From an uncultured Dehalococcoidia bacterium (GTDB taxonomy: Bacteria > Chloroflexota > Dehalococcoidia > Tepidiformales > Tepidiformaceae): a stretch of DNA of 64,000 bases. Location: positions 1 through 64,000 of the forward strand of contig CALLPC010000003.1 in assembly GCA_938015525.1 (NCBI GenBank). The letters are read 5' to 3'. Positions 1 to 8,394 of the stretch are shown here, piece after piece (position 1 is the first letter of the stretch; every line of letters begins with the position of its first letter). The notes below the pieces were generated by a model. That model saw only the letters and a program-made list of their open reading frames with translations. It made no database searches and was not told where the DNA came from. A program made the position numbers and the translations under genes.

Positions 1-761
1 ATGTCGGTGGAGCCGTCGGGGGTGACGGTGAGGATGCGGCGGGCGAGGGCCGGGAAGTCCGCGGGGGTGAGGCAGTCGGTGCGGGGGTGGACGCGGTTGG
101 CGAAGGTGCGGAAGTAGAGGTGTGCGCGCTCTTCGCAGGCGGTGATGAGGTAGGCGAGGACGAGGCCCTTGGCGAAGAGGAGCTTGTTCGCCTCGCGCAT
201 GGAGTTGGAGACATCGAGGAGGACGTAGACGCGCTGGCGGCGGCGGTTGCCGGGCGGGGCCTTGAGGACCCGTTCGAGGCGGACTTCGTCATAGTCTTCC
301 TCGGCCGGGCCGGGGTCGACGTTATAGAGGGCGTTGATGTCCCCGGAGAGGAGGCGGAATTCGAAAATGGCGGGGTCGAGGTCGCGGAGGAGGAGGTCGG
401 GGAGGGTGACCTGGGGGAGGTCGTCGAGGTGGCGGAGGGGCTGGATGCGCGTATCGGGCTGGACGGGGTAGACGATGCGGTGCTTCCGCTCGCGGATTTC
501 GAGGGTTTCGTACTCGGGGCGCGGGGGCCGCAGGAGGCGCTGAACGTCTTCGGGGAGGTCGATGCCGGGGAGCGGGAGGCCTTCGCGGAGGGTACGGGCG
601 ATGTTGAGGATGCGGAGCCATTCCGGCGGGAGGGTATCGGCGGTTTCGCCGACGAGGTCGAGGATGCCCCACGAGCGGTAGAGGGCCTCGAGGTCGGCCT
701 GGAGGGCGGCGGCGCGCTCGGCAGGGGAAGCACCGGCGAGGTCGGCGGCGGGCTCAGGCAT
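1..761 (-). CDS. VWA domain protein, partner of MoxR ATPase (C-terminus beyond window)
   Basis: About 253 codons are visible from ATG at 761; the C-terminus is cut by the window edge. Residues 183-187 read DVSNS, the DxSxS core of a von Willebrand A metal-ion-dependent adhesion site, after a hydrophobic strand (VYVLL). GSTD at the very edge supplies the next MIDAS threonine. The first ~170 residues are charged and lack a signal peptide, so the protein is cytoplasmic. Its start lies inside the end of the upstream AAA+ gene (8-nt overlap), implying translational coupling. Family knowledge: MoxR/RavA ATPases act with VWA partners as chaperones for metalloenzyme or complex maturation. The client here is unknown. 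Confidence 0.85.
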   Translation of the reverse strand, partial: MPEPAADLAGASPAERAAALQADLEALYRSWGILDLVGETADTLPPEWLRILNIARTLREGLPLPGIDLPEDVQRLLRPPRPEYETLEIRERKHRIVYPVQPDTRIQPLRHLDDLPQVTLPDLLLRDLDPAIFEFRLLSGDINALYNVDPGPAEEDYDEVRLERVLKAPPGNRRRQRVYVLLDVSNSMREANKLLFAKGLVLAYLITACEERAHLYFRTFANRVHPRTDCLTPADFPALARRILTVTPDGSTD

Positions 762-2070
762 CGGCATGCTCCTGGACCTCTTCGAGGATCTCTTCGCGGA
801 GGGCGTTGACGCGGGGGTTGGTGATGTCGCGGCCGCGGAGCGCCTGGAGGAAGGTATCGATGGTGACGTCGTGCCAGCTCGACTTGCCGATGAGGGCGAG
901 GACGAAGCGGATGAGGCCGCGGTGGGCGGGCTGGGCTTCGAGCGGGATGCCGTGGAGGTAGAGGTGGAATGACTGGGCGATGGCGGTGAGTTCGCGGACG
1001 GTTTCGAGGTCGGCTTCGGTGTAGCCGGCGAGGGTGGACTGGAGGGCTTCGGCGAAGGTGTCCTGGCCGGGGTCGTGGAGGGCGCGGTCGTTGCCGGGGA
1101 TGATGGTGAGGACGAAGCGGAGGGCGGCGAGGTCGGCTTTGGTGACGGTATCGCGGTGATGGAGGAGGGCGGAGGCGTTGAGGACGTCGCGGCAGGCGGC
1201 CTTGGTGCGGGGCGAGACGTAGCCATCGGCGGGGGGCCGCGCCGCGCTGGCGGCGTGGGCACGGGCTGCGTGGCGGGCGAGGTACGTTTCGATGAGTTCG
1301 TTTTTGAGGAAGAGGATGTCGTGGGGGGCGTCGATTTGCCGGTCGGGGTGGTCGCCGAGGGTGATACTGGAGAGTTCGCGCAGGGTTTCGAGGGGGATGC
1401 GGTGCTCGGGCGGGAGGGCGCGGCCGTGGTGGCGGGCGTAGGCGAGGTCGATGAGGATGTCGTTGAGGGTATCGCCGGCGGGGTCGATGGAGGCTTTGAA
1501 CATGAACCGGTCGAGGATGGGTTCGGAGATGGCGGAGAACTTGAGGTGGTTGGTCATGGCGAGGGCGGTATGGAGGCGGGCGTCTTCCTGCTGTTCGCCC
1601 TGCTGGAAACGGCGTTCGTTGAGGATGCCGAGGATGGCCTCGAGGACGACGTCGTTGGCGTTCATGAATTCGTCGAGGTAGGCGAAGTCGGCGGTGACGA
1701 GGGAGTGGGCGGTATCGTGCCAGAGGCGGCCTTCGTGGAACCGTTTGAGGTCGAGGCCGCCGAGGATGGTTTCGAGGCGGGTGCCCTGGGAGAACTGGGC
1801 TTTGAAGACGTTGCCTTCGAACTGGCTGAAGACGCTATCGCCGTAGAGCGATTTGCCGGTGCCGGCGCGGGAGATGAGGAGCTGGTGGCGGCGGGTGAGG
1901 AGGGCGAGGGCGGTTTGCTGGAGGAGCTGGGTGCGGCCGGGGAGGGCTTCGGAGACGCGGAGGAGGGCGCCCTTGAGGGCTTCGACGGCGCGGGGCACGT
2001 CGAGGGGCTCGCCGCGGTAGTGGTACGGGCGGCCGTCGGCGGGGATGAGGAGGCTCGAGGGGTCGCGCAT
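754..2070 (-). CDS. MoxR-family AAA+ ATPase
   Basis: 438 aa. Walker A is SRAGTGKS (residues 67-74) and Walker B ends in YLDE (131-134), followed by a long AAA+ core and an arginine-rich C-terminal lid. The frame stays open upstream, but the peptide before ATG 2070 is basic, low-complexity and non-conserved. The ATG also sits behind a TTGAGG-like Shine-Dalgarno. A plausible -10 (TATCGT, complement of 2119-2124) lies within an inverted repeat upstream. The protein is likely a hexameric ATP-driven chaperone that acts with the VWA protein encoded immediately downstream. Family assignment is firm; the substrate is not known. Confidence 0.88.
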   Translation of the reverse strand: MRDPSSLLIPADGRPYHYRGEPLDVPRAVEALKGALLRVSEALPGRTQLLQQTALALLTRRHQLLISRAGTGKSLYGDSVFSQFEGNVFKAQFSQGTRLETILGGLDLKRFHEGRLWHDTAHSLVTADFAYLDEFMNANDVVLEAILGILNERRFQQGEQQEDARLHTALAMTNHLKFSAISEPILDRFMFKASIDPAGDTLNDILIDLAYARHHGRALPPEHRIPLETLRELSSITLGDHPDRQIDAPHDILFLKNELIETYLARHAARAHAASAARPPADGYVSPRTKAACRDVLNASALLHHRDTVTKADLAALRFVLTIIPGNDRALHDPGQDTFAEALQSTLAGYTEADLETVRELTAIAQSFHLYLHGIPLEAQPAHRGLIRFVLALIGKSSWHDVTIDTFLQALRGRDITNPRVNALREEILEEVQEHADA

Positions 2071-2103
2071 GCGTGCCTCAAGGTGCGGGCGGCGGGGGCG
2101 CCG

Positions 2104-2125
2104 GTATCGTCGGCGTATACGATAC
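2104..2125. promoter_or_regulatory. Inverted repeat (candidate operator) between moxR-like and acyl-CoA dehydrogenase genes
   Basis: Arms GTATCGT and ACGATAC (7 bp, perfect) flank an 8-bp spacer. The right arm contains the -10-like TATCGT of the leftward ATPase gene, so a bound regulator would block that promoter. The rightward gene has its own -10-like TATCCT at 2190-2195. Operator function is inferred from symmetry and position. Confidence 0.45.
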
Positions 2126-2237
2126 ACCAGATAGGCGGCTTCTATGGGCCGGGTGGCTCGTGACGGGTGTTGCTTACGGCACGATTGGCTATCCTTCTGG
2201 CAGTCTTTCGCTGGAAGCGAACTATCGGGGGCGTTGG

Positions 2238-3476
2238 ATGGCACCGTGGGAAGAGGAGCTGGTCGCGAAGGTGCGGGAGCTGGCGCGGGGGCCGTGGCAG
2301 GAGCGGGCGGCGCGGTACGACCGTGAAGGGGCGTTCCCGCGGGAGAACATCGAGGAGCTGCTGGCGCTCCGGGTGCCGTCGATGGCGCTGGCGCCGGAGC
2401 TGGGCGGGCTGGGTATCAGCGCGGAGGGGCAGATGCGGGTCATGGAGGAGGTGGCGTACGGGGACGGGTCGACGGCGGTGGCGCTGAACATGCACGTGCT
2501 GGTGGCGAGCTTCCTGGAGTCGATCCCGCCGTTCGAGCGGCGGAACCGGGTGCTGGCGGATATCGGGCGGAACGGGGCGCTGATTTGCGGGCCGGGGTCG
2601 ATCCCGACGGGGCAGCTGGACAACCGCCAGGCGGGGTTCCGGTTCCGGGACGAGGGGGAGTGGGTGGTGATGAACGGGCGGGCGGGGTTCGCGAGCATGA
2701 GCGACGGGGCGAAGTACGCGCTGATGGGCGGGCAGCTGGAGAAGCCGGAGGGGCAGGAGCCGGATGTGGTCATCGCCATCCCGGAGCTCGCGACGCCGGG
2801 CATCCGGGTGCTGGGGAACTGGGATGCGATGGGGCTGCGGGGGACGGCGAGCCACGACATCGTGGCGGAGGAGGCGCGGCTGCCGAAGTCGGAGGTGCTG
2901 ATCATCCCGGCGGTGCTGCTGCGGATGGCGCTGGAGGCGCAGGCGAAGGTGGTGAGCGTGCAGAGCCAGATGCGGGCGCGGGGGGCGCTGGGCATCCTGG
3001 CGATCTGGCTGGGCCTGGCGCAGGCGGCGTTCGATTTCACGGTGGGGTACGTGAAGGAGCGGCACGGGTACCTGGCGGCGCCGGCGGGCGGGCTCATCGC
3101 GCAGCCAGGCTACCGGGCCGACCAGCCGTGGGCGCAGTTCGCGCTGGGGAACATGGACCACTGGCTGGAGACGGGGCGGGTGGTGCTGTACGAGGCGGTG
3201 CGGCGGCTGGAGACGCCGTTCGAATCGCCGCAGGCGTTCACGCGGTACCTGGTGCGGACGGTGTACCACCTCCGACGGATGAGCGAGGAGGTCTCGATGG
3301 GGGCGATGCGGGTGTGCGGGGCGCACGCATACGTGCGGGTGCGGCCGCTGGAGCGGATTTTCCGGGACATGGTGGGGGGAAACGTGATGGCGTGGAAGAC
3401 GGACGAGCTGCAGCACTCGCTGGGGCTGGCGGCGCTGGGGCGGGAGATTACGTTCGTTGGGCCGGCGGGGACATAG
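2238..3476 (+). CDS. Acyl-CoA dehydrogenase family protein
   Basis: 412 aa, close to the usual ~380-400 aa. The order is typical: N-terminal helical domain (ELGGLGIS near 55), a middle beta domain with the characteristic GLRGTASHDI segment, and a C-terminal four-helix domain ending RVCGAHAYVRVRPLERIFRD. These flavoproteins oxidise acyl-CoA to enoyl-CoA, with FAD and electron-transfer flavoprotein. The catalytic glutamate is not obvious, so a specialised or hydroxylase-like member is possible. ATG 2238 is chosen because the longer N-terminus is not family-like; no strong Shine-Dalgarno is visible. Monocistronic: a hairpin follows and an unrelated secreted enzyme comes next. Confidence 0.85.
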   Translation: MAPWEEELVAKVRELARGPWQERAARYDREGAFPRENIEELLALRVPSMALAPELGGLGISAEGQMRVMEEVAYGDGSTAVALNMHVLVASFLESIPPFERRNRVLADIGRNGALICGPGSIPTGQLDNRQAGFRFRDEGEWVVMNGRAGFASMSDGAKYALMGGQLEKPEGQEPDVVIAIPELATPGIRVLGNWDAMGLRGTASHDIVAEEARLPKSEVLIIPAVLLRMALEAQAKVVSVQSQMRARGALGILAIWLGLAQAAFDFTVGYVKERHGYLAAPAGGLIAQPGYRADQPWAQFALGNMDHWLETGRVVLYEAVRRLETPFESPQAFTRYLVRTVYHLRRMSEEVSMGAMRVCGAHAYVRVRPLERIFRDMVGGNVMAWKTDELQHSLGLAALGREITFVGPAGT

Positions 3477-3522
3477 GGCTGGCCGGCTCGGCCGTAGCTC
3501 TCCGGCGGACCGCCAGCCAGCC
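3477..3522 (+). terminator. Hairpin after acyl-CoA dehydrogenase
   Basis: GGCTGGC starts right after the stop codon and pairs with GCCAGCC at 3512-3518 (a second register exists at 3516-3522). There is no T-run, so termination would depend on the stem alone or on Rho. From here to 3724 no gene is visible; the sequence becomes markedly AT-richer towards the promoter at 3629. Confidence 0.4.
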
Positions 3523-3628
3523 GCGCGGACTGTGCCTGACCTGGCGAGAAACCCTCGGAGCCGAAGGAAGGGGATGTTCGGAGCGGACGAACTATTTCCC
3601 ATAGTTCTGTTTCGTAAATCGCAAGGTA

Positions 3629-3656
3629 TTGACATTTCGGGGCTGTGCCTTATAAA
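3629..3656 (+). promoter_or_regulatory. Near-consensus sigma-70 promoter of the PET-hydrolase gene
   Basis: TTGACA (3629-3634), 16-bp spacer, TATAAA (3651-3656). This is the best -35/-10 pair in the window; most other promoters here show only a -10. The start codon is ~70 nt downstream of the -10. The predicted 5' UTR of ~60 nt carries an AGGGGG Shine-Dalgarno. Confidence 0.8.
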
Positions 3657-3724
3657 CATCGACCCCAGCTCGGGCGGACCCGGCTCAGTCCCGAGAGAAG
3701 TTCATGCACGAGGGGGACTCACTA

Positions 3725-4600
3725 ATGAATGAGCTATCTTGGGCTCGTCGCACGCTCCTCTGGCTTGCGGCGATGCTCCTGGCAATGGCGATTGCTGCCA
3801 GCACCGCGCCGGTCGATGCGGCGACGAACCCGTACCAGCGGGGCCCGGACCCGACTCGGAGCGCCTTGGTCCAGGACGGGCCGTACACGGTAGCGACGTC
3901 GAGCGTGTCCCGGCTCTCCGTGCGGGGATTCGGGGGCGGGACGATTTACTACCCGACGAGGACAACGGAAACGTTCGGGGGGATTGCGGTTTCACCCGGG
4001 TACACCGCAGACGCCACGTCGCTGGCGTGGTTCGGGCGCCGGCTGGCTTCCCACGGGTTCGTGGTACTGGTAATCGACACGAACAGCCGGTTCGACTACC
4101 CGGATTCCCGAGCAAGTCAGCTGCAGGCGGCACTCGACTACCTCGTCTCGAGCAGTCCGGCGGCGGTCCGTGCGCGTCTCGACGCGAGCCGACTGGCCGT
4201 TGCGGGCCATTCGATGGGAGGCGGCGGTACCCTTCGGATTTCTGAGCGGAACGGGCAACTCAAGGCAGCGGTACCGCTGACCCCCTGGCATACGGACAAA
4301 ACGTTCAGTACAGCGGTCCCTCAGCTGATCGTCGGTGCAGAGGCGGATACGGTAGCCCCGGTATCGCAACACGCGATCCCGTTCTACAACAACCTCCCAT
4401 CGACGACGCCGAAGGTATACGTGGAACTGGATAACGCGAGCCACTTCGCGCCGAATTCCAACAATGCGTCGATCTCGGTGTACGCGATTTCGTGGATGAA
4501 GCTCTGGGTGGATAACGACCTCCGTTATCGCCAGTTCCTTTGCGGGGTGAACGACCGAGCGCTGAGCGACTTCCGGTCAAACAACCGGCACTGCCAGTAG
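3725..4600 (+). CDS. Secreted polyester hydrolase (cutinase / PET hydrolase, LCC-like)
   Basis: 291 aa. The Sec signal peptide (about 1-33) contains [16 protein letters not shown]; the mature enzyme begins near TNPYQRGP. Alpha/beta-hydrolase with catalytic Ser163 in GHSMG, Asp208 in GAEADT and His240 in NASHF. The aromatic clamp residues of PET hydrolases are present (Tyr93 in SPGYT, Trp188 in TPWH). His216 and Phe220 match cutinases rather than the Ser/Ile pair of Ideonella PETase. Cys273 and Cys290 match the C-terminal disulfide. Every key residue sits two positions before its equivalent in leaf-branch compost cutinase (LCC), and the C-terminal NNRHCQ is identical (from memory). Expected to hydrolyse cutin, PET and other polyesters outside the cell. 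An upstream in-frame ATG (3704) would spoil the signal peptide; ATG 3725 has the Shine-Dalgarno. The gene lacks the strand G-excess of its neighbours, which suggests transfer. Confidence 0.95.
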   Translation: MNELSWARRTLLWLAAMLLAMAIAASTAPVDAATNPYQRGPDPTRSALVQDGPYTVATSSVSRLSVRGFGGGTIYYPTRTTETFGGIAVSPGYTADATSLAWFGRRLASHGFVVLVIDTNSRFDYPDSRASQLQAALDYLVSSSPAAVRARLDASRLAVAGHSMGGGGTLRISERNGQLKAAVPLTPWHTDKTFSTAVPQLIVGAEADTVAPVSQHAIPFYNNLPSTTPKVYVELDNASHFAPNSNNASISVYAISWMKLWVDNDLRYRQFLCGVNDRALSDFRSNNRHCQ

Positions 4601-4733
4601 GCGCCGGGAGGAACGGAAACGCGGCGCGGGCCGGGCCGCGCCGCGCGGCAGCCGGGTTGACGGGCCGGGGCGGGGGCGTCGGAGAATGACATGGGCCGGC
4701 AAGGGCCGGCCCGTCGGTGAAGGAGGAGTCCCG

Positions 4734-5504
4734 GTGGAGACCGAGCTGGACCGGCGCGTCGATGAGATTGCGGGCTGGCTGCGGGAGAGCGGCTCGAACG
4801 TGGTGTTGACGGGCGCGGGGATCAGCACCGAATCGGGCATCCCCGATTTCCGTGGGCCGAACGGGCTGTGGACGCGGAACCCGGGGGCGGAGAAGGCGGC
4901 GACGCTGCAGAACTACCTGGCCGACCGCGAAGTGCGGGTGCGGACGTGGCGGAACCGGGTGGAAGGGGGGCTCTGGACGGAGGCGGAGCCGAATGCGGGG
5001 CACCTGGCGATCGCCGAGCTCGAGCGGAAGGGGAAGCTCGACCTGCTGATTACGCAGAACATCGACAGCCTCCACCTGAAGGCGGGGAGCTCGATGGAGC
5101 GGATGGTGGAGATCCACGGGAACCTGCGGGAGTTCGTCTGTATGGGGTGCGGGGAGCGGGGCCCGCTGGAGCGGGTGCTGGAGCGGGTGCGGGCGGGGGA
5201 GGAGGACCCGCCGTGCCGGCGGTGCGGGGGCATCCTGAAGTCGGCGACGATATCGTTCGGGCAGAACCTGGTGGCGGAGGATTACGCGCGGGCGGAGCGG
5301 GCTGCGGCGCGGTGTGAGGTGTTCCTGGCGGTGGGGACGTCGCTGACGGTGTACCCGGTGGCGTACCTGCCGGAGGTGGCGCTGCGGAACGGGGCGCGGC
5401 TGGTGGTCATCAATGCGCAGGAGACGCCGTACGACGGGCTGGCGCATGCGGTGGTGCGGGAGCCGATCGGGCGGGTGCTGCCGCGCATCGTTGCAGCGGT
5501 GTAG
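4734..5504 (+). CDS. cobB: NAD-dependent protein deacylase (sirtuin, CobB-type)
   Basis: 256 aa from GTG 4734, which has a strong AAGGAGGAG Shine-Dalgarno 5 nt upstream; an earlier in-frame ATG (4686) lacks one. Sirtuin motifs in order: GAGIS (27-31) with SGIPDFRG for NAD, TQNID (107-111), catalytic His128 in EIHGN, and zinc cysteines C136/C139 and C161/C164. The enzyme removes acyl groups from protein lysines, making nicotinamide and O-acyl-ADP-ribose. Cytoplasmic. Acyl specificity cannot be read from the sequence. It follows the polyester-hydrolase gene in the same direction but 133 nt away with its own ribosome site. Confidence 0.9.
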   Translation: METELDRRVDEIAGWLRESGSNVVLTGAGISTESGIPDFRGPNGLWTRNPGAEKAATLQNYLADREVRVRTWRNRVEGGLWTEAEPNAGHLAIAELERKGKLDLLITQNIDSLHLKAGSSMERMVEIHGNLREFVCMGCGERGPLERVLERVRAGEEDPPCRRCGGILKSATISFGQNLVAEDYARAERAAARCEVFLAVGTSLTVYPVAYLPEVALRNGARLVVINAQETPYDGLAHAVVREPIGRVLPRIVAAV

Positions 5505-5528
5505 CGAACGGGGTTCGCCGGTTTCTGG

Positions 5529-5555
5529 TAGGCTCCGGCGCGAAGTTCGCGCCGG
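5529..5555 (+). promoter_or_regulatory. -10 element plus 21-bp palindrome upstream of esterase gene
   Basis: TAGGCT (5529-5534) is followed immediately by a perfect palindrome, CCGGCGCGAA-G-TTCGCGCCGG (5535-5555), so the symmetric site covers the predicted transcription start. A repressor operator or a 5'-UTR hairpin are both possible. The gene starts at 5567. Confidence 0.5.
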
Positions 5556-5566
5556 GGGTACCTTCG

Positions 5567-6781
5567 ATGGCCACGTTCGAGGTCTTGCTGCCGGACTACC
5601 TGGGGCTGGATGAGGGGCGGCTCGGGTACCTGGACGCGCACCTGCGCCGGTACGTGGATTCGGGGCGGCTGGCGGGGACGGTGGTGCTGGTGTCACGAAG
5701 AGGGGAGGTCGGGCACCTGGCGGCGTACGGGATGGCGGACCGGGAGCGCGGGGTGCCGATGCGGGAGGACACGATCTTTCGCATCTATTCGATGACGAAG
5801 CCGCTGACCTCGATTGCGCTGATGCAGCTGTACGAGCGGGGGCTGGTGCAGCTGGACGACCCGGTGGAGAAGTTCATCCCGGAGTGGTCGAACCTGCGGG
5901 TGTACGTGATGGGGAAGGGCCCGACCCTGGTGACGAAGCCCGCGGCACGGCCGATGACCGTGCGGGACCTGCTGACGCACCAGAGCGGGCTGACGTACGG
6001 GTTCCTGGAGCGGACGAATGTGGATGCGATGTACCGGGAGCGGAAGGTGGGGGCGGCGGAGCCGAACGGGACGCTGCGGGGGATGGTGGAGGCGCTGGCG
6101 GAGCTGCCGCTGGAGTTTTCGCCGGGGGAGCACTGGAACTATTCGGTTTCGACGGACGTTTGCGGCTACCTGGTGGAGGTGCTGAGCGGGGAGCGGTTCG
6201 ACCGGTATCTGCAGCGGCACGTCCTGGAGCCGCTGGAGATGGCGGATACGGGGTTCTGGGTGCCGCCGGAGAAGCAGCACCGGTTCGCGGCCTGCTACGG
6301 GCTGGGGGAGAACGGAATCCGCCTGGTCGATGACCCGGCGGAGAGCGCGTACCTGCGGGAGCCGACGTTGTTCTCCGGGGGCGGAGGGCTCGTCTCGACC
6401 GTTAGCGATTACTTCCAGTTCTGCCGGGCGCTGCTGAACGGCGGGGAGGGGGTGATCGGGCGGAAGACGCTGGAGCTGATGACGCGGAACCACCTGCCGG
6501 AGGGGAAGGACCTGGCGAGCCATGCGCTGGGGCGGTGGGCGGAGACGACGTTCGCCGGGATTGGGTTCGGGCTGGGGTTCTCGGTGACGGTGGACCCTGC
6601 GAAGGCGCAGATTTCCGGCTCGCCCGGGGAGTATTCGTGGGGCGGGGCGGCGAGCACGACGTTCTGGGTGGACCCGGCGGAGGAGCTGATCGTGATTTTC
6701 ATGACGCAGCTCATGCCGTCGAACGCGTACAACATCCGGCGGGAGCTGCGGGCGATCGTCTATTCCGCGCTGACGGACTAG
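5567..6781 (+). CDS. Serine hydrolase of the beta-lactamase fold (EstB/class C-like)
   Basis: 404 aa, no signal peptide. SMTK at 75-78 is the SxxK nucleophile/base pair, and Tyr192 in HWNYS corresponds to the YxN tyrosine. LTHQSGL (137-142) and a Gly-rich GGGG before LVST near 270 are typical of Pfam Beta-lactamase (PF00144) esterases. Members hydrolyse esters or D-amino peptides more often than beta-lactams, and the cytoplasmic location favours an esterase. Substrate unknown. ATG 5567 follows the palindromic control site; no strong Shine-Dalgarno is visible. Confidence 0.85.
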   Translation: MATFEVLLPDYLGLDEGRLGYLDAHLRRYVDSGRLAGTVVLVSRRGEVGHLAAYGMADRERGVPMREDTIFRIYSMTKPLTSIALMQLYERGLVQLDDPVEKFIPEWSNLRVYVMGKGPTLVTKPAARPMTVRDLLTHQSGLTYGFLERTNVDAMYRERKVGAAEPNGTLRGMVEALAELPLEFSPGEHWNYSVSTDVCGYLVEVLSGERFDRYLQRHVLEPLEMADTGFWVPPEKQHRFAACYGLGENGIRLVDDPAESAYLREPTLFSGGGGLVSTVSDYFQFCRALLNGGEGVIGRKTLELMTRNHLPEGKDLASHALGRWAETTFAGIGFGLGFSVTVDPAKAQISGSPGEYSWGGAASTTFWVDPAEELIVIFMTQLMPSNAYNIRRELRAIVYSALTD

Positions 6782-6883
6782 GGCGAGCGGGGCGGGTCGC
6801 CGCACGGGGGGTGACCTCTGCGGGGTAGCGGCGTTCTCGGTGTTCGCGGTAGGCTCGGGTGAGCTGAACGAGAGGTGGCGTTC

Positions 6884-8203
6884 ATGGCACGTTTCGCCAA
6901 CCAGCGGGCGGCGTGGGTGGCGGCCTACGTCGTGTTCATTGCGGCGATGCCGTGGCTCGCGGCCCTGGACCACGACCGGCGGGGGCGGGAGTTCCTGCTC
7001 GAGTTTTCCGTAGGGCTCGGGTTCATCGGGCTGGCGATGATGTGGCTGCAGTTCGCGCTGACCGCGCGATTCCGCTGGATTGCGCCGGGTTCGGGACTGG
7101 ATACGCTGATGCAGCTGCACCGGCAGGCGGGCATCTCGGCGTTCGCGCTGGTGCTGGCGCACCCGGTGCTGGCGATTGCGGCGGACGACCGGTTCCTGGA
7201 CTTCCTCGACCCGCGGGCGGGGCTGGCGCGGGCAGCGGCGCTCTGGGTGGTGCTGGCGGCGCTGGCGGCGATCGTCGGCAGCAGCCTCTGGCGGCGGGCG
7301 CTCGGCATCCGGTACGAGTGGTGGCGGCTGGCGCATGCGGTGCTGGCGACGGTCATCGTGTTCATCGGGCTGGTGCACGTGCTGCGGGTGGGGTTCTACA
7401 TCGACGACGGGTGGAAGCGGGCGACCTGGTCCGGGCTGACGGCAGGAGCGATCGGGCTGCTGGGGTACACGCGGGTGGTGCGGCCGCTGCGGCTGGCGCG
7501 GCGGCCGTGGCGGGTGGCGGAGGTGCGGCGGGAGCCGGGGAGCTCGTGGACGGTTGCGCTGGAGCCGGTGGGGCACGGGGGGCTGCGGTTCGAGGCGGGG
7601 CAGTTTGCGTGGGTGACGATTGGGGCGAGCCCGTTTTCGCTGGAGCAGCACCCGTTCTCGTTCGCCTCGAGCGCTGAGCGGCGGGACCGGGTGGAGTTCA
7701 CGGTCAAGGAGCTGGGGGACTGGACGGGGCGGATCGGGCAGACGCCGGTTGGCGCGAAGGCGTACCTGGATGGGCCGTACGGGGCGTTTACGCTTGACCG
7801 GCAGGCGGGGCGAGCGGTCTGCATCGCGGGCGGGGTGGGGATTACGCCGATCATGAGCATCCTGCGGACCTGGCGGGACCGCGGGGACGAGCGACCGGTG
7901 GCGCTGCTCTACGCGGCCGGGAGCCTCGAGGGGATGGTGTACCGGGAGGAGCTGGAAGAGATGGCGCGGGAGCGGCCGCTGGAGCTGATGCTGCTGCCGC
8001 GCGAGGCACCCCCGGGCTGGACCGGGGAGGCGGGGCTGCCGACGGCGGCGATGTTCGAGCGGCTGGTCGAGCGGTTTGGGACCAGGGGGACGCAGTACCT
8101 GGTCTGCGGGCCTCCGCCGCTGATGGAGCTGGCGGAACGGACGCTGCTGGCGCGCGGGGTGCCGGCCGGGGCGATTCGCGCTGAGCGGTTCGACATCGTG
8201 TAG
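6884..8203 (+). CDS. Ferric-reductase-like membrane flavoprotein with ferredoxin-reductase module
   Basis: 439 aa. About six membrane segments (15-205) with histidines suited to heme (for example LMQLHRQAG and LAHPV). An FAD-binding beta barrel follows with HPFSFAS, the RxYS-type motif, then an NAD(P) domain with GGVGITP and the terminal CGPPPLM. This is the layout of ferric reductase/NADPH-oxidase-like enzymes moving electrons from NAD(P)H through FAD and heme across the membrane. ATG 6884 has a GAGAGG Shine-Dalgarno; TAGGCT (6850-6855) is a likely -10. Acceptor unknown: iron, oxygen or a quinone are all possible. Confidence 0.85.
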   Translation: MARFANQRAAWVAAYVVFIAAMPWLAALDHDRRGREFLLEFSVGLGFIGLAMMWLQFALTARFRWIAPGSGLDTLMQLHRQAGISAFALVLAHPVLAIAADDRFLDFLDPRAGLARAAALWVVLAALAAIVGSSLWRRALGIRYEWWRLAHAVLATVIVFIGLVHVLRVGFYIDDGWKRATWSGLTAGAIGLLGYTRVVRPLRLARRPWRVAEVRREPGSSWTVALEPVGHGGLRFEAGQFAWVTIGASPFSLEQHPFSFASSAERRDRVEFTVKELGDWTGRIGQTPVGAKAYLDGPYGAFTLDRQAGRAVCIAGGVGITPIMSILRTWRDRGDERPVALLYAAGSLEGMVYREELEEMARERPLELMLLPREAPPGWTGEAGLPTAAMFERLVERFGTRGTQYLVCGPPPLMELAERTLLARGVPAGAIRAERFDIV

Positions 8204-8214
8204 GGGGTGCGACG

Positions 8215-8394
8215 ATGCCGCATTACCAGAGGACGCGGTTGCTGGTGGTGGTGCTGACGGCGGTGCTGGTGGTGGTGGCGGCAGGATTCGGGTGGTGGAG
8301 GTCGGAGGACGACTCAGGCCGGGGGCGCGGCCCGGGGCCGCGGGCGGGGCACGGCCAGATGGCGCCGTTCCTGCCAGGAGAGGAGGACGGCTAG
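8215..8394 (+). CDS. Small single-span membrane protein
   Basis: 59 aa, starting 12 nt after the flavoprotein stop, with GGGGG upstream of its ATG. A basic start (HYQRTR) precedes one hydrophobic helix (about 9-28, Leu/Val-rich, ending FGWW) and a charged Gly/Pro/Arg tail. Its last 81 nt overlap the 3' end of the convergent phosphatase gene, which constrains base choice and lowers certainty. Possibly an accessory subunit of the preceding reductase. No family recognised. Confidence 0.4.
   Translation: MPHYQRTRLLVVVLTAVLVVVAAGFGWWRSEDDSGRGRGPGPRAGHGQMAPFLPGEEDG

Noticed and set aside
3704-3724. Earlier ATG for the PET hydrolase
   Set aside because: It would add an acidic peptide before the signal sequence and lacks a Shine-Dalgarno; ATG 3725 has AGGGGG at proper spacing.
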